A stretch of 64,000 bases of DNA from assembly GCF_000335475.2 (NCBI RefSeq), contig NZ_ANAH02000006.1, positions 248,001 through 312,000 of the forward strand, given 5' to 3'. The stretch's first letter is position 1. Each line of letters opens with the position of its first letter. Source of the stretch: Cystobacter fuscus DSM 2262 (lineage in GTDB: Bacteria; Myxococcota; Myxococcia; Myxococcales; Myxococcaceae). Made by a program: the position numbers and the translations under genes. Under the pieces are notes generated by a model that saw only the letters and a program-made list of their open reading frames with translations, did not search any database and was not told the origin of the DNA. Of this stretch, positions 20,343-29,041 are shown in pieces.

Positions 20343-20795
20343 CTAGCGGATGTTGTTGATGGCCGCCTTGGCCGAGTCGTGACGCACCTTCATGATGTTG
20401 GAGACCGCGTTGTGCGCGCGGCTCTCCGCCTGCATCTGGTTCTGCAGCTCCATGTAGGCCAGGTTCATCTTCGCCCCCTCGGCCTGCATCTCCTTCTGGG
20501 CCGCCAGCAAGTCCCACTGCTCTCCCTGCCCCGTCGTGGCCCCGGCGCCCCCCGTCCCGGACAGCGCCGCCGCGCCCCGCATCGACGAGGCCGAGGTGGA
20601 CACCACCGAGCCCACGCTCGCCACCGCCGCGCTCACCACCGGGGCCCCGGGTGCCAGCGCGGCCACCACGCCCCCCGCCGTGTTCGCCACCGTCCGCGCC
20701 GTGCGCGCCATCACCTCGCCGAAGTCGTTGTTCGGCGTCTGCCTCGCCACCGTCGGGGTGATGGACAGCGTGCCAATCCGATTGCCGTTCTCCAC
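20343..20795 (-). CDS. First gene of T3SS operon; unknown, possible needle-type subunit
   Basis: A 150-residue protein. The start is GTG at 20795, with a perfect AGGAGG six bases upstream; the open frame beyond it is rejected. The N-terminal half has a 40-residue small-residue hydrophobic stretch (TAGGVVAALAPGAPVVSAAV onward). The C-terminal half is an amphipathic helix ending QAESRAHNAVSNIMKVRHDS then AKAAINNIR. Needle subunits (SctF) also end in a helix with a Q..S...I..I.D...AI...R pattern, but are about 80 residues, so the likeness is weak. Position before sctI suits SctF. Another possibility is a secreted regulator or translocator. Confidence 0.6.
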   Translation of the reverse strand: MENGNRIGTLSITPTVARQTPNNDFGEVMARTARTVANTAGGVVAALAPGAPVVSAAVASVGSVVSTSASSMRGAAALSGTGGAGATTGQGEQWDLLAAQKEMQAEGAKMNLAYMELQNQMQAESRAHNAVSNIMKVRHDSAKAAINNIR

Positions 20796-21020
20796 GTGAA
20801 GCCTCCTGCGCTTGGGAATGCGCGGGGCCTCTTCAGCCGGCATGCCAACCCGCGGGAGGTGGCCTTCCCGAGCGCCGGGCCCCCGCGGACCGCGCGGCGG
20901 CCTCCATGGGATGGAGCCCACGTCCACGTGGATGGATGGTGCGGATGGGCGGCCGAAAACTTGCGAGCCCCCCGGAGTGCTTCAGAGTCGTAGTCCCCTG
21001 TTGCACCCAGAGGATTCCGA

Positions 21021-21347
21021 ATGATGCCGCCCACCGATCCCACCCGCTCCCAGGGGCGCTACCACCCGCGCGTGGAAGCCAATTGGATGGTCCACGTGCA
21101 CCTCGGTGAGCGCCGGGTGCTCGTCAAGGCGCTCGATCTGTCCATGGCGGGCCTGTTCCTGCATGGCCACCCTCCGGACGACGTCAAGCGCATCACCCTC
21201 ACGCTCCCGCTGCCCGGCGTCGGGGAGCTCACCACGAACTGCGCCATCGTCCGTCGCGAGGCGCACGGCGTGGGGGTCGAGTTCGACGAGCTGGACTGGG
21301 ACCACCTGCTGATGCTGGCGCGCTACCTCCACCCGCGCCTGCCCTGA
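21021..21347 (+). CDS. PilZ domain protein
   Basis: A 108-residue single-domain PilZ protein, a likely cyclic-di-GMP receptor. The start ATG at 21021 has AGAGGA upstream. The RxxxR-like element is GRYHPRVEANW, and the second motif is DLSMAGLFLHG, close to the D/NxSxxG consensus. The rest of the beta-barrel follows (ITLTLPLPGVGELTTNCAIV; GVGVEFDELD). It diverges from the T3SS operon (225 bases apart), which could link it to that system, but no direct evidence supports this. Confidence 0.88.
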   Translation: MMPPTDPTRSQGRYHPRVEANWMVHVHLGERRVLVKALDLSMAGLFLHGHPPDDVKRITLTLPLPGVGELTTNCAIVRREAHGVGVEFDELDWDHLLMLARYLHPRLP

Positions 21348-21353
21348 GCCGCG

Positions 21354-21743
21354 TCAGGTCGCCTGACGCAGCCGCTCCACCAGCGCCATCAACTCCGCGC
21401 CCTTGAAGGGCTTCTGGATGTAGCCGTCCGCCCCCGCCAGCGTGGCGCTCTCCATGTCCGCCTTCTTGGACTTGGCCGTGAGCATGTACACCGGCACCTT
21501 CGAGGTCAGCGGATCACTCTTGAGCATCCGGCACACCGAGATGCCATCGAGCTGGGGCAGCACCACGTCCATCAGGATGAGCTGGAAGGGCCGGCCCTTG
21601 GCCAGCTTCAGGCCCTCGACGCCGTTGGAGGCACAGACCACCTCCACGGCCCCATCGCTCAACATGGAACGCACCAGTTCCCGGATGACGGGTTCGTCCT
21701 CGACCAGGAGGATGTGGAAGGGATTCTGCGGATTGGCGACCAT
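21354..21743 (-). CDS. Stand-alone response regulator (CheY-like receiver)
   Basis: A 129-residue receiver domain without an output domain. The ATG at 21743 is chosen (MVANPQNPFHILLVEDEPVI); the longer open frame has no family likeness. Acidic pocket residues Glu15/Asp16, phospho-acceptor Asp59 (LILMDVVLPQLDG), Thr in VYMLTAKSKK and Lys in GADGYIQKPF are all present. Convergent with the PilZ gene, 6 bases apart. No histidine kinase is nearby, so the partner is unknown. Confidence 0.92.
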   Translation of the reverse strand: MVANPQNPFHILLVEDEPVIRELVRSMLSDGAVEVVCASNGVEGLKLAKGRPFQLILMDVVLPQLDGISVCRMLKSDPLTSKVPVYMLTAKSKKADMESATLAGADGYIQKPFKGAELMALVERLRQAT

Positions 21744-21986
21744 GGGATTCACTCGAAGGCGAGCACCCCCGTCCCTGCCGGGGCGGCGATGGGGCGCGCA
21801 GGATACAACCCAGCCCGGGTGACGGACAGTGCGGATGCACCCCCTACCCGCCTGCCCCCAGGTGCGTGGAAAAAATATGGGCGGGGTGATGAGAATCCTA
21901 CTCCCCGGCCCTCTCGCCCCATTCCGGGCCCTCTCCCCGGGGCACGTTCTCACTCCCCGTGAGAGGATGACTAACGTGGGAGGTCC

Positions 21987-23702
21987 ATGAGCCAGGCTCC
22001 CCCGCACGACCTCGACGCCTTCGTCCAGTTGCGCGCCTCGTTCTTCGAGCACTACCTGCGTGCCCAGCCCGAGGAGGCCACGACGCTCGGGCTGCACCAC
22101 CTGGACGATCAGTTGAAGGACCTATCACCCGAGGCGCTGGGGGACGAGTACGCCCTGCACCGCGACGTGCTCGCGCGCCTGGAGCGACTGCCCGGGGAGC
22201 ACTTCCCCACCGAGGCCCGGCTCGACTGGCGGGCGATGCTCGACATCACCCGCTTCCACGTCCATGCCTACGAGGAGCTGCGCGGCCACCGGCGCAACCT
22301 CGAGCTGTCGACCTACCCGCACACGATGTTGCAGTACCAGATCGGCCAGGCCGAGACGCCCGAGGACTGGGCGGCCATCGCCAGCCGGGCCGCGCGCATC
22401 CCCACCTTCCTCCAGCAGCAGCAGCGGCTGCTCGCCGAGGGCCTCGCCACCGGGGAAGTGCCGGACGTGTACACCGTGCGCGACTTCGCCGAGGACCAGC
22501 TCCCCGTCATCGTCCGCTACTTCGAGCACCTGCCCGAGGTGCCCGGGGCCCATGACGTGCTCCTGCCGGAGAACGAACGGCGCGCCCTCCAGCACGCGGC
22601 CCGGGAGGCCCGCGAGGCCTTCGCCGCCCACCACCGCTTCCTGCGCGAGCGCGTGCTGCCCCATGCCAGCCCCAGCGTCGTGCTCGGCGCGGACGAGTAC
22701 GAGTGGCGGCTGCGCCACACGTTCGGCCTCACCGCCTCGCCCGAGGAGCTGGTGCGCCAGGCCCAGGACGTCCTGGCCCAGGCCCAGCACGCGCTCCACC
22801 GGCTGTCCGGCGCGGTCGCCCGGGAGGTGCCCGGTGCCCCCTCGTCCCTCTCCGGGCTCGGCGAGGCGCGCGAGCTGCTCGCCCAGCTCGAGGCCCACCA
22901 TCCCGCCCGGGACGAGGACGTCATCCCCCTCTACCGGGAGCTCATCGCGCACACCGAGCAGTTCGTCCACGAGCAGGGGATGTTCCACGTGCCCGAGGGC
23001 CTGCGGCTGGGCATCAAGTCCCTTCCCCCGGGCATGGTGGACGTGCGGGGCACCAACTGGCCCGCGCCCCTGTTGGATCCGCGCAAGGTGGGCTGGTTCG
23101 TGGTCGCCCCCATGGCGCCCGCGCACCCCACCGTCTGGGCAGCGCTGCTCGCGGTGCACGAGGGCATCCCCGGCCACTTCCTGCAGAGCGTCGCCTGGCA
23201 GCGCGCCTTCTCACGGAACCCCGCTCCGGTGCGCTTCCTGCTGGTGACGGACCACGTGGCCATGGCCCGGGGCCACTTCGGCTCCATGCTCAACATCGAG
23301 GGCTACGCCACCTACGCCGAGGAGCGCATGCGGCGCGCGGGCTTCTACACCACCGCCGAGGAACTCACGGCGCTGGTGGCCCGCGCGCTGCGCGCCGTGC
23401 GCGTGGTGGTGGACATCGGCCTGCACACCGAGCGCATGGATGACGAGGCCGCGGTGCGCTACCTCGTGCACCACGCCAGCATGCCCGAGGCCCATGCGCG
23501 GCGGGAGATCCTCCGCTTCAAGCGCATCCCCATGCAGTCCATCACCTACCTGCTCGGCGCGCTCGAGTTCGAACGGCTGGAGGCGGATTGCCGGCGCCAG
23601 CGCGGCGAGCACTTCGACGAGGCCGGCTTCCACGACGAACTCTTCTCGTTCGGCCCGGTGCCCCCCGCCCAGCTGCGCCCCTTCATGTTGGCCCGGGAGT
23701 GA
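21987..23702 (+). CDS. DUF885 family zinc peptidase-like protein
   Basis: A 571-residue cytoplasmic protein (no signal peptide). ATG at 21987 follows GGGAGG. The helical N-terminal region leads to the zinc motif HEGIPGH (His391, Glu392, His397), followed by FLQSVAWQRAF and the NIEGYATYAEERM block that supplies the third ligand. These are hallmarks of DUF885, related to thermolysin-like and M32-like metallopeptidases. The length is normal. The substrate is not known. The 3' end overlaps the convergent pyrophosphatase gene by 20 bases. Confidence 0.88.
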   Translation: MSQAPPHDLDAFVQLRASFFEHYLRAQPEEATTLGLHHLDDQLKDLSPEALGDEYALHRDVLARLERLPGEHFPTEARLDWRAMLDITRFHVHAYEELRGHRRNLELSTYPHTMLQYQIGQAETPEDWAAIASRAARIPTFLQQQQRLLAEGLATGEVPDVYTVRDFAEDQLPVIVRYFEHLPEVPGAHDVLLPENERRALQHAAREAREAFAAHHRFLRERVLPHASPSVVLGADEYEWRLRHTFGLTASPEELVRQAQDVLAQAQHALHRLSGAVAREVPGAPSSLSGLGEARELLAQLEAHHPARDEDVIPLYRELIAHTEQFVHEQGMFHVPEGLRLGIKSLPPGMVDVRGTNWPAPLLDPRKVGWFVVAPMAPAHPTVWAALLAVHEGIPGHFLQSVAWQRAFSRNPAPVRFLLVTDHVAMARGHFGSMLNIEGYATYAEERMRRAGFYTTAEELTALVARALRAVRVVVDIGLHTERMDDEAAVRYLVHHASMPEAHARREILRFKRIPMQSITYLLGALEFERLEADCRRQRGEHFDEAGFHDELFSFGPVPPAQLRPFMLARE

Positions 23703-24132
23703 CACCCGGCAGCCACCCCACGTAGCGCGTGTCGCCGGTGCGCCGGCCCCGGACGAGGTAGAGCCCCCGCTTGAAGAGGGCGTAGGTGTGGAAGAAGGCC
23801 GCCAGGCCCCAGCGGTCCACCGGGCGCAGGGGCCGCGTGCTGCAGATGACCTTGGGATCGGCGCACCCCGCGTCGAGAAATCCAATCACCCCCACCACCG
23901 GCACCCGCAGGCGCGCTCCCCGGCGCAGCCGCGGGCCGAGGACGACCACGTCCAGCGGATCCCCATCCCCCGAGTCCAGCCCGGGAACACAGCCGTAGTT
24001 GTAGGGACAGGGCAGCGGGGAGATGAAATCCACGCTCCCATCCGCGCGCCGCTTCACCACCGACCCCCGAGGGGATTCGATCAGGACTTCGGGCTCGCTC
24101 GGCAGCCCGGGAGGCAAGGAGAACTCGGACAC
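23683..24132 (-). CDS. ppa: Family I inorganic pyrophosphatase
   Basis: A 149-residue enzyme splitting pyrophosphate to drive biosynthetic reactions. The signature DSGDGDPLDVVVLGP holds the metal-binding Asp triad (D-x-D-P-x-D). YNYGCVPG and the KRRADGSVDFISPLPCPYNY block hold the substrate-binding residues. The likely start is GTG at 24132 (SEFSLPPGLPSEP). No clear ribosome-binding site is visible, and another GTG lies 15 codons further upstream. Somewhat short for the family (about 170-180), mainly at the C-terminus. The 1154-codon open frame around it is a shadow of the protease and FliB-like genes. Confidence 0.85.
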   Translation of the reverse strand: MSEFSLPPGLPSEPEVLIESPRGSVVKRRADGSVDFISPLPCPYNYGCVPGLDSGDGDPLDVVVLGPRLRRGARLRVPVVGVIGFLDAGCADPKVICSTRPLRPVDRWGLAAFFHTYALFKRGLYLVRGRRTGDTRYVGWLPGVTPGPT

Positions 24133-24300
24133 CCGAGCGGTGTAGCACGACGGCCAGGGGCCGGAGCTGTTCACCTGTCCACGCTTGCCCCCACCACTCT
24201 GTGCTTCCGGGCACGTCCCCTTCGTCCGGAAACGCCGTTCCCCCTGGGCAGCGCACCCGCCCCTGCCCACATCCCTCCCGTGGGGAGCGTTGGAGGGGCG

Positions 24301-26004
24301 ATGATTCGGGGATGGACGGTGGTGGGGCTGGTGGGACTGATGGCGTGCGCGGACCCGGAGGCGGGCATCTCGCCCCAGAGTCAGAACAGGTGCGTGGACA
24401 CGAAGGTGCACACCGTGTCCGGCGCGCTCTCCTCCCCGGCCGGTGATGACCGCCAGGCCGTGCTCGTGCGCTACCGCCCCGGCCTGCGCCAGAGCGCCTC
24501 CGTGACACGGCAACTGGGCGTCTCCGTGACGGCGCACTACCAGCTCACCCCGGCCGTGGCCGCCCGCCTGACGCCCCAGGAAATCTCCCGGCTCGCCGCG
24601 GATCCCTCCGTGGAGCGCATCGAGCCAGACCTGGAGCTGCGCGCGCTCGGCCAGCCCCTGAGCACCGGCTCCGTGGGCGAGTACACCGAGTCGCTGCGGC
24701 TCGTGCAGGGCCCCCGGGTGTGGGACGTCAACGAGGACGGCGTGCTCGACTGGGGAGCCCCCACCGGCTCGGGCATCCGGGTGTGCGTCATCGACAGCGG
24801 CATCGACCGGCGGCATCCCGAGCTGCGCCTGCCCTACGTGGACGGCCATGACTTCGTGGACAACGACGACGACCCGAGCGACGAGAGCGAGGGCGTGCGC
24901 GGGCTCGGCCACGGCACGCACGTGGCGGGCATCATCGCGGCCCAGCTCGCCTCGGGTGGCACCACCTGGGCGGGCATGAGCCGTGACGGCATGGTGGGCG
25001 TGGCCCCCGGCGTGGAGCTGCTCATCGCCCGGGTGCTCAACGTGCACGAGCGCGCCTCCATCAGCAACGTCCTCTCCGCACTCGAGTGGTGCCAACGCAA
25101 GAAGGCGCACGTGGCCACGCTGTCGCTCGGAGCCCCCATGGACATGGGCGTCACCGCCCGGGACGCGTTCCAGGCCGCGCGCGACGCGGGAATGCTCATC
25201 ATCGCCGCGTCGGGCAATGACGGCACCGCCCACCTCGAGGCGCCGCTCAACTACCCGTCCGCCTATCCGTCCGTCCTGGCCGTGGGGGCCGTGGACTCGC
25301 GCGCCCAGGTGGCGACCTTCTCCAACGGAGGCGAGGGCTTGAGCCTCGTGGCACCGGGCGTGGACGTGCTGTCCGCCATCAGCCTGCGGGGCAACACCAT
25401 CTCGGAGCTCGACGCGGGCGCCCAGCGCTACGCCTCGCGCTCGCTCTTCTTCGCGCCCGCGGGCGAGTTCACCGGGACGCTGGTCGACTGCGGCAACGGC
25501 GAGGCCCAGGGGTGCCAGGGCGGCACGTGCGACGGCTTCGTGGCCTACGTGCGGCTGGAGCCGGGCGCCACGGTGTCCCGCGTCGCGCGCAACGTGATGG
25601 AGCAGGGCGCGCGCGCCATCGTCTTCGGCATGAGCGAGTCCGAGACCCAGTCCTGGCAGATGAGCCTGGAGGGGCCGGGACAGACGTGGGTGCCCGCGGT
25701 CTCCGTGGGGCGCGAGTCCCGGGCGGCCGTGCTCAAGAGCCTGGGCAGGCAGGTGCACGTGAACCTCACGGGCGTGGACTATGCCCGGTTCATGGGCACC
25801 TCCATGGCCGCGCCCCACGTGGCCGGCGTGGCGGCGCTCGTCTGGAGCGCCCGTCCGACGATGACGGCCAGCGAGGTGCGCGACCTGCTGGAGCGCAGCG
25901 CCCTGGACCTGGGAGCGCCGGGCCATGACCCCCGCTACGGCCATGGACTCGTCCGGGCGCGGGCCGCCCTCGATGCCCTCGGCGGGCTCCAGTCCCTGCC
26001 CTGA
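24301..26004 (+). CDS. Subtilisin-like (S8) serine protease, putative lipoprotein
   Basis: A 567-residue secreted protease. ATG at 24301 starts a short signal with a lipobox-like GLMAC (Cys16), so it may be anchored. Residues 45-115 are an inhibitor-I9-like propeptide. The catalytic triad is Asp165 (VCVIDSGIDRRHPEL), His204 (GLGHGTHVAGI) and Ser501 (GTSMAAPHVAG), with the oxyanion Asn in IIAASGND. A roughly 110-residue insertion between about 375 and 485 resembles a PA (protease-associated) domain (TLVDCGNGEAQGCQGG; ARAIVFGMSE). It probably digests proteins outside the cell, fitting a predatory lifestyle (inference). Confidence 0.93.
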   Translation: MIRGWTVVGLVGLMACADPEAGISPQSQNRCVDTKVHTVSGALSSPAGDDRQAVLVRYRPGLRQSASVTRQLGVSVTAHYQLTPAVAARLTPQEISRLAADPSVERIEPDLELRALGQPLSTGSVGEYTESLRLVQGPRVWDVNEDGVLDWGAPTGSGIRVCVIDSGIDRRHPELRLPYVDGHDFVDNDDDPSDESEGVRGLGHGTHVAGIIAAQLASGGTTWAGMSRDGMVGVAPGVELLIARVLNVHERASISNVLSALEWCQRKKAHVATLSLGAPMDMGVTARDAFQAARDAGMLIIAASGNDGTAHLEAPLNYPSAYPSVLAVGAVDSRAQVATFSNGGEGLSLVAPGVDVLSAISLRGNTISELDAGAQRYASRSLFFAPAGEFTGTLVDCGNGEAQGCQGGTCDGFVAYVRLEPGATVSRVARNVMEQGARAIVFGMSESETQSWQMSLEGPGQTWVPAVSVGRESRAAVLKSLGRQVHVNLTGVDYARFMGTSMAAPHVAGVAALVWSARPTMTASEVRDLLERSALDLGAPGHDPRYGHGLVRARAALDALGGLQSLP

Positions 26005-26052
26005 GCCCACCTCGGAGATGGGGCTGGGAACGGGGTAGACTTCCCCGCGCCC

Positions 26053-27348
26053 ATGCCCACCGAGATCACCCTGCCGCGCTACATGACGCGCTTCCGCTGC
26101 ATCGCGGAGCGCTGCGAGGACACCTGCTGCGCGGGCTTGAAGATCCCGGTGAGCCCGTCCGACGCGCGGCGGATGCAACCCGCCCTGGCCGCTCATCCGG
26201 CCCAGGCGGAGCACCTGCGCCAGAGCGCCGGCCCGGAGTCGGACGAGGGCAGCGGGCAGACGCCCTTCCTGCCGATGCACCCGGATGGCACCTGCGCCTT
26301 CCTCGACCCCCAGCGGATGTGCGCGCTCCAGCGCGGCCATGGCGAGGACGCGCTGCCGGATGTCTGCGCCACCTTTCCGCGCGTCGTCACCGCGCGGGCC
26401 GGGCACTGGGAACTCTCCGGCTCCCTGGCCTGTCCCGAGGTGGTGCGCTTGAGCCTGCTCGCGGAGGATGCGATGCGGCCCGAGTCCCAGCCCTTCCCCT
26501 CGCCCCTCATCCCCCGCCCCGAGGCGGTCAGGCACCTGAGCCGGGACCCGGCGGAGGGCTACACCTTCCACGCCGAGTCCGTCCGCGCGGCGCTGTTGCG
26601 GCTGTTGGATCGGGAGGAGCACCCGCTCGCCACCCGGCTCGCCCTGCTCGGGCAGCTCGCCTACGCGGTGGATGACTTCTACTTCCGGGGAACGGACGCC
26701 TTTGGGGAGAAGACGCGCGCCGAGGCCGAGGCCCGCTTGAGCGAGGCCCTCCAGCGCTTCGATGACCCGGAGGCGCGCGAGGCGGTGCACCAGGAGTTCA
26801 GCGGACTGGCCCTGCCCGGTGGCCCCTGCGTGGGCCTGTTCACCTCGGTGGTGAAGGCACGCATGGCGGCCCGGGGAGGTCGCGTCCGGGATTGGGGGCG
26901 GAGCGTGCTGGAGTCCCTCGGACTGGAGGAAGGGGGGCCGGGAGACCTGGACGCGGCCTGGAGCCTCTACACCCAGCGGTGGCAGGCCCTGAACGCGGCG
27001 CAGGGCCCGCGGCTCGCCCAATACTTCCACCACTACGTCGCCCACTTCCTCTGGCGCACGTCGTTCACCGAGTTCCCGAGCCTGCTCGCGTACGTGTTCC
27101 GTCTGGCATTGCGGGTGGGACTCGTCCGCTTGACGCTCACGGGGCACCCCAAGGTCGTGGCGCTCCTCGAGGAGCCCTCGTCCCCCGAGGCACTGGAGTC
27201 ATTGGAGCTGGCGGTGGTGGAGACCGTGCAGACCGTGGCCAAGCACGTGGAGCAGTCCCTGGAATTCCTCTCACTCACCAAGGGACTCGTGGGCACGGGG
27301 CGCGGCGCGGAGACCCTGGGCAAGGTGCTCGTCTTCGCCTCGTTCTGA
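26053..27348 (+). CDS. FliB-like (flagellin lysine-N-methylase family) protein
   Basis: A 431-residue protein. The N-terminus carries the family Cys cluster, YMTRFRCIAERCEDTCCAG (Cys16, 21, 25, 26), followed at about 80-115 by TCAFLDPQRMCALQRGHGED and LPDVCATFPR. These suit a bound iron-sulfur cluster, as in radical-type FliB. In enterobacteria FliB methylates lysines on flagellin. No flagellin or flagellar gene is visible here, and myxobacteria glide, so the substrate must be another protein. ATG at 26053; 48 bases after the protease gene, and possibly co-transcribed. Confidence 0.85.
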   Translation: MPTEITLPRYMTRFRCIAERCEDTCCAGLKIPVSPSDARRMQPALAAHPAQAEHLRQSAGPESDEGSGQTPFLPMHPDGTCAFLDPQRMCALQRGHGEDALPDVCATFPRVVTARAGHWELSGSLACPEVVRLSLLAEDAMRPESQPFPSPLIPRPEAVRHLSRDPAEGYTFHAESVRAALLRLLDREEHPLATRLALLGQLAYAVDDFYFRGTDAFGEKTRAEAEARLSEALQRFDDPEAREAVHQEFSGLALPGGPCVGLFTSVVKARMAARGGRVRDWGRSVLESLGLEEGGPGDLDAAWSLYTQRWQALNAAQGPRLAQYFHHYVAHFLWRTSFTEFPSLLAYVFRLALRVGLVRLTLTGHPKVVALLEEPSSPEALESLELAVVETVQTVAKHVEQSLEFLSLTKGLVGTGRGAETLGKVLVFASF

Positions 27349-27439
27349 GCCACGAGGCCGCTGATTGGACCCCGGATTGCCGCGCCCCTCTCGCGACCGC
27401 ATAATCCAGCCTTCCTCGTTCCACCAACTGGAGGTTCCC

Positions 27440-27727
27440 ATGCGACGACTTCTGTGTGTTGTGGCTCTGTGCACTCTCGGCCTGACGGCTTGCGGTACGA
27501 ACGACGCCGCGGAGGAATCCGAAGTGCTCGGGAGCACCCAGCAGGGCCTCGCCTGTGAGTACGGCACCGGCGCCTGCCCCAGCACCACGACCTGTGCCTG
27601 GTTGCCGAACAGCCCGGGCGAGGGTCTCTGCCGCCCCCGCTGCGTCAACGGCGCGTGTCCGTCCTCCAGTCAGATCTGCTGCACGCAGCCCAACGGCGCG
27701 CCGTACTGCAACAGCTTCTGTTACTGA
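27440..27727 (+). CDS. Small Cys-rich putative lipoprotein
   Basis: A 95-residue protein with a lipoprotein signal (RRLLCVVALCTLGLTACG; lipid Cys at about 18) and GGAGG 6 bases upstream of the ATG. The mature part has a polar linker and then about ten Cys (CEYGTGACPSTTTCAW; CRPRCVNGACPSSSQICC), a disulfide-rich fold. Similar to the protein encoded at 1680-2000 in style but not closely in sequence. Function unknown. Convergent with the immunity gene downstream. Confidence 0.85.
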   Translation: MRRLLCVVALCTLGLTACGTNDAAEESEVLGSTQQGLACEYGTGACPSTTTCAWLPNSPGEGLCRPRCVNGACPSSSQICCTQPNGAPYCNSFCY

Positions 27728-27775
27728 CGCCCACATCAGGCCGATAACCCAAGGCGGTGTGGCCCCACGCCTGGG

Positions 27776-29026
27776 CTACACCACCGCGCGCCGCCTGGCG
27801 CCAGACAGGTGCTCTTCACCCTTCTCCGCGAAGCACCGCGCCAGTTCCTCCCGGCCCTGCTTGCCGTGCTGTACGCGATAGGCCAGCTCGGCGGGCAGCA
27901 GCACCTTGACGGTGACGAGCCGCACCTCTCCAGCCGGAGTCGCGAGGTGCCGCGGCAGGGTGCTCGACTCCAGCCCCAACAACACGCCCACCCGGCCCTC
28001 TTGGGTGACGAGGGACTCGGGCATTCCCCTTCCCGACACCTCCATGGTCAGCTGGCCCGTCAACGCCGCTTCGCGCACTCGCTCGTGCTCCGCGATCTCG
28101 TTCGCCACACGCTGGAGGACGACGAGGAGCCAACTCTCCTGGGCGTCCTCGACAGGCTCGTCGGTTTCGATGGCGAGCTCCAAGCCGAAGCCCACGGACG
28201 ATGCAGCCTGCCCAGGAAAGGGATCGGAGAGGCCATCCGTTACCAGGAGGAGCCGTCGCCCCGCCCGGTGGATGACACGCCATGCCTGCCGTTGACCCGG
28301 CCACTCGGGGCCAAAGGGGACAATCGGGACGATGGCTGCTTCCTCCAGTTCGCCGAGGGTGCGCCAGAACGCCTCGCGTGCGGCGTCCACCTGTCTCAGC
28401 CAGTCCTCGTTTGGACGATTGAGCGGTTGCTGCTCGATCCCCTGGGGTCCGGGGCCTGTCACCTCTCTGAAGTCGAGCCCCGTCGCGCCGGTGCGCTCGA
28501 GAGCCTCCTTCACGTCCTCGGCGACGATAAGGGCCACTCTCCAACCCCAGGGGCGGAACACCTTGGCCCCAGCGACCAGGGTGGGATCGATGCGCATGCC
28601 GTACACATCCCGGTATTGCCCAACCTTTTCGGGCCGCCCATCCTCCGGTTTCCAGTACTGCACTTTCGCGGACGCCTCGTCGTCGATGCACTTCACGAGG
28701 CGCGCGACATTGACCAGGAAGTAGGTCTCGGGTCGTGACTCCACTTCCACAGGGAAGAGTTGGACATCGCCCGAAGCCAGCTCGGTCAGGATGCGGGCCA
28801 CCTTTTCCGTGACCACGGGAATGGCTCCCGGGTCCACGCGCGTGAAGTCGAGCGAAGTACCGGGGTGGTAGATGGGGACTCGAAGGCGACCGTCGAAGCG
28901 AGTGGACTCCCCGCTCATGAACTGCCGCGTGCGAACTTCGCTCCCCTGTTCATCAACAGGGTCGCCCAATAACCAGCGGTCCAGGCTGGTCATGTCCTCA
29001 GTCAACTCGAAGTACCTCTGCGCCAT
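27776..29026 (-). CDS. Imm11 + SUFU two-domain immunity protein
   Basis: A 416-residue cytoplasmic protein lying 15 bases downstream of the AHH toxin gene, as expected for an immunity partner. Residues 1-195 match the Imm11 (DUF1629) pattern common in myxobacteria: AQRYFELTEDMTSLDRWLLG, YFLVNVARLVKCIDDEA, KVGQYRDVYGMRID and VFRPWGWRVALIVAEDVKEA. Residues 205-416 match the SUFU (suppressor of fused) immunity domain: FGPEWPGQRQAWRVIHRAGR, LGLELAIETDEP-like block (VGFGLELAIETDEPVED) and a C-terminal VRLVTVKVLLPAELAY. Both are known as immunity families of polymorphic toxins; the fusion suggests protection against two activities or a bipartite inhibitor. Confidence 0.8.
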   Translation of the reverse strand: MAQRYFELTEDMTSLDRWLLGDPVDEQGSEVRTRQFMSGESTRFDGRLRVPIYHPGTSLDFTRVDPGAIPVVTEKVARILTELASGDVQLFPVEVESRPETYFLVNVARLVKCIDDEASAKVQYWKPEDGRPEKVGQYRDVYGMRIDPTLVAGAKVFRPWGWRVALIVAEDVKEALERTGATGLDFREVTGPGPQGIEQQPLNRPNEDWLRQVDAAREAFWRTLGELEEAAIVPIVPFGPEWPGQRQAWRVIHRAGRRLLLVTDGLSDPFPGQAASSVGFGLELAIETDEPVEDAQESWLLVVLQRVANEIAEHERVREAALTGQLTMEVSGRGMPESLVTQEGRVGVLLGLESSTLPRHLATPAGEVRLVTVKVLLPAELAYRVQHGKQGREELARCFAEKGEEHLSGARRRAVV

Positions 29027-29041
29027 ACCGCCCTCCCAACC

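Noticed and set aside
11932-20795. Flagellar biosynthesis operon instead of T3SS
   Set aside because: SctJ is a short lipoprotein instead of FliF, an SctI rod protein is present, and no hook, filament or motor gene is seen. The FliO-like gene alone does not make it flagellar.
23683-27147. A 1154-codon open frame on the minus strand
   Set aside because: Only its last 149 codons are a real gene (pyrophosphatase). The rest is antisense to the protease and FliB-like genes and is His/Arg/Gly/Leu-rich, typical of shadow frames in high-GC DNA.
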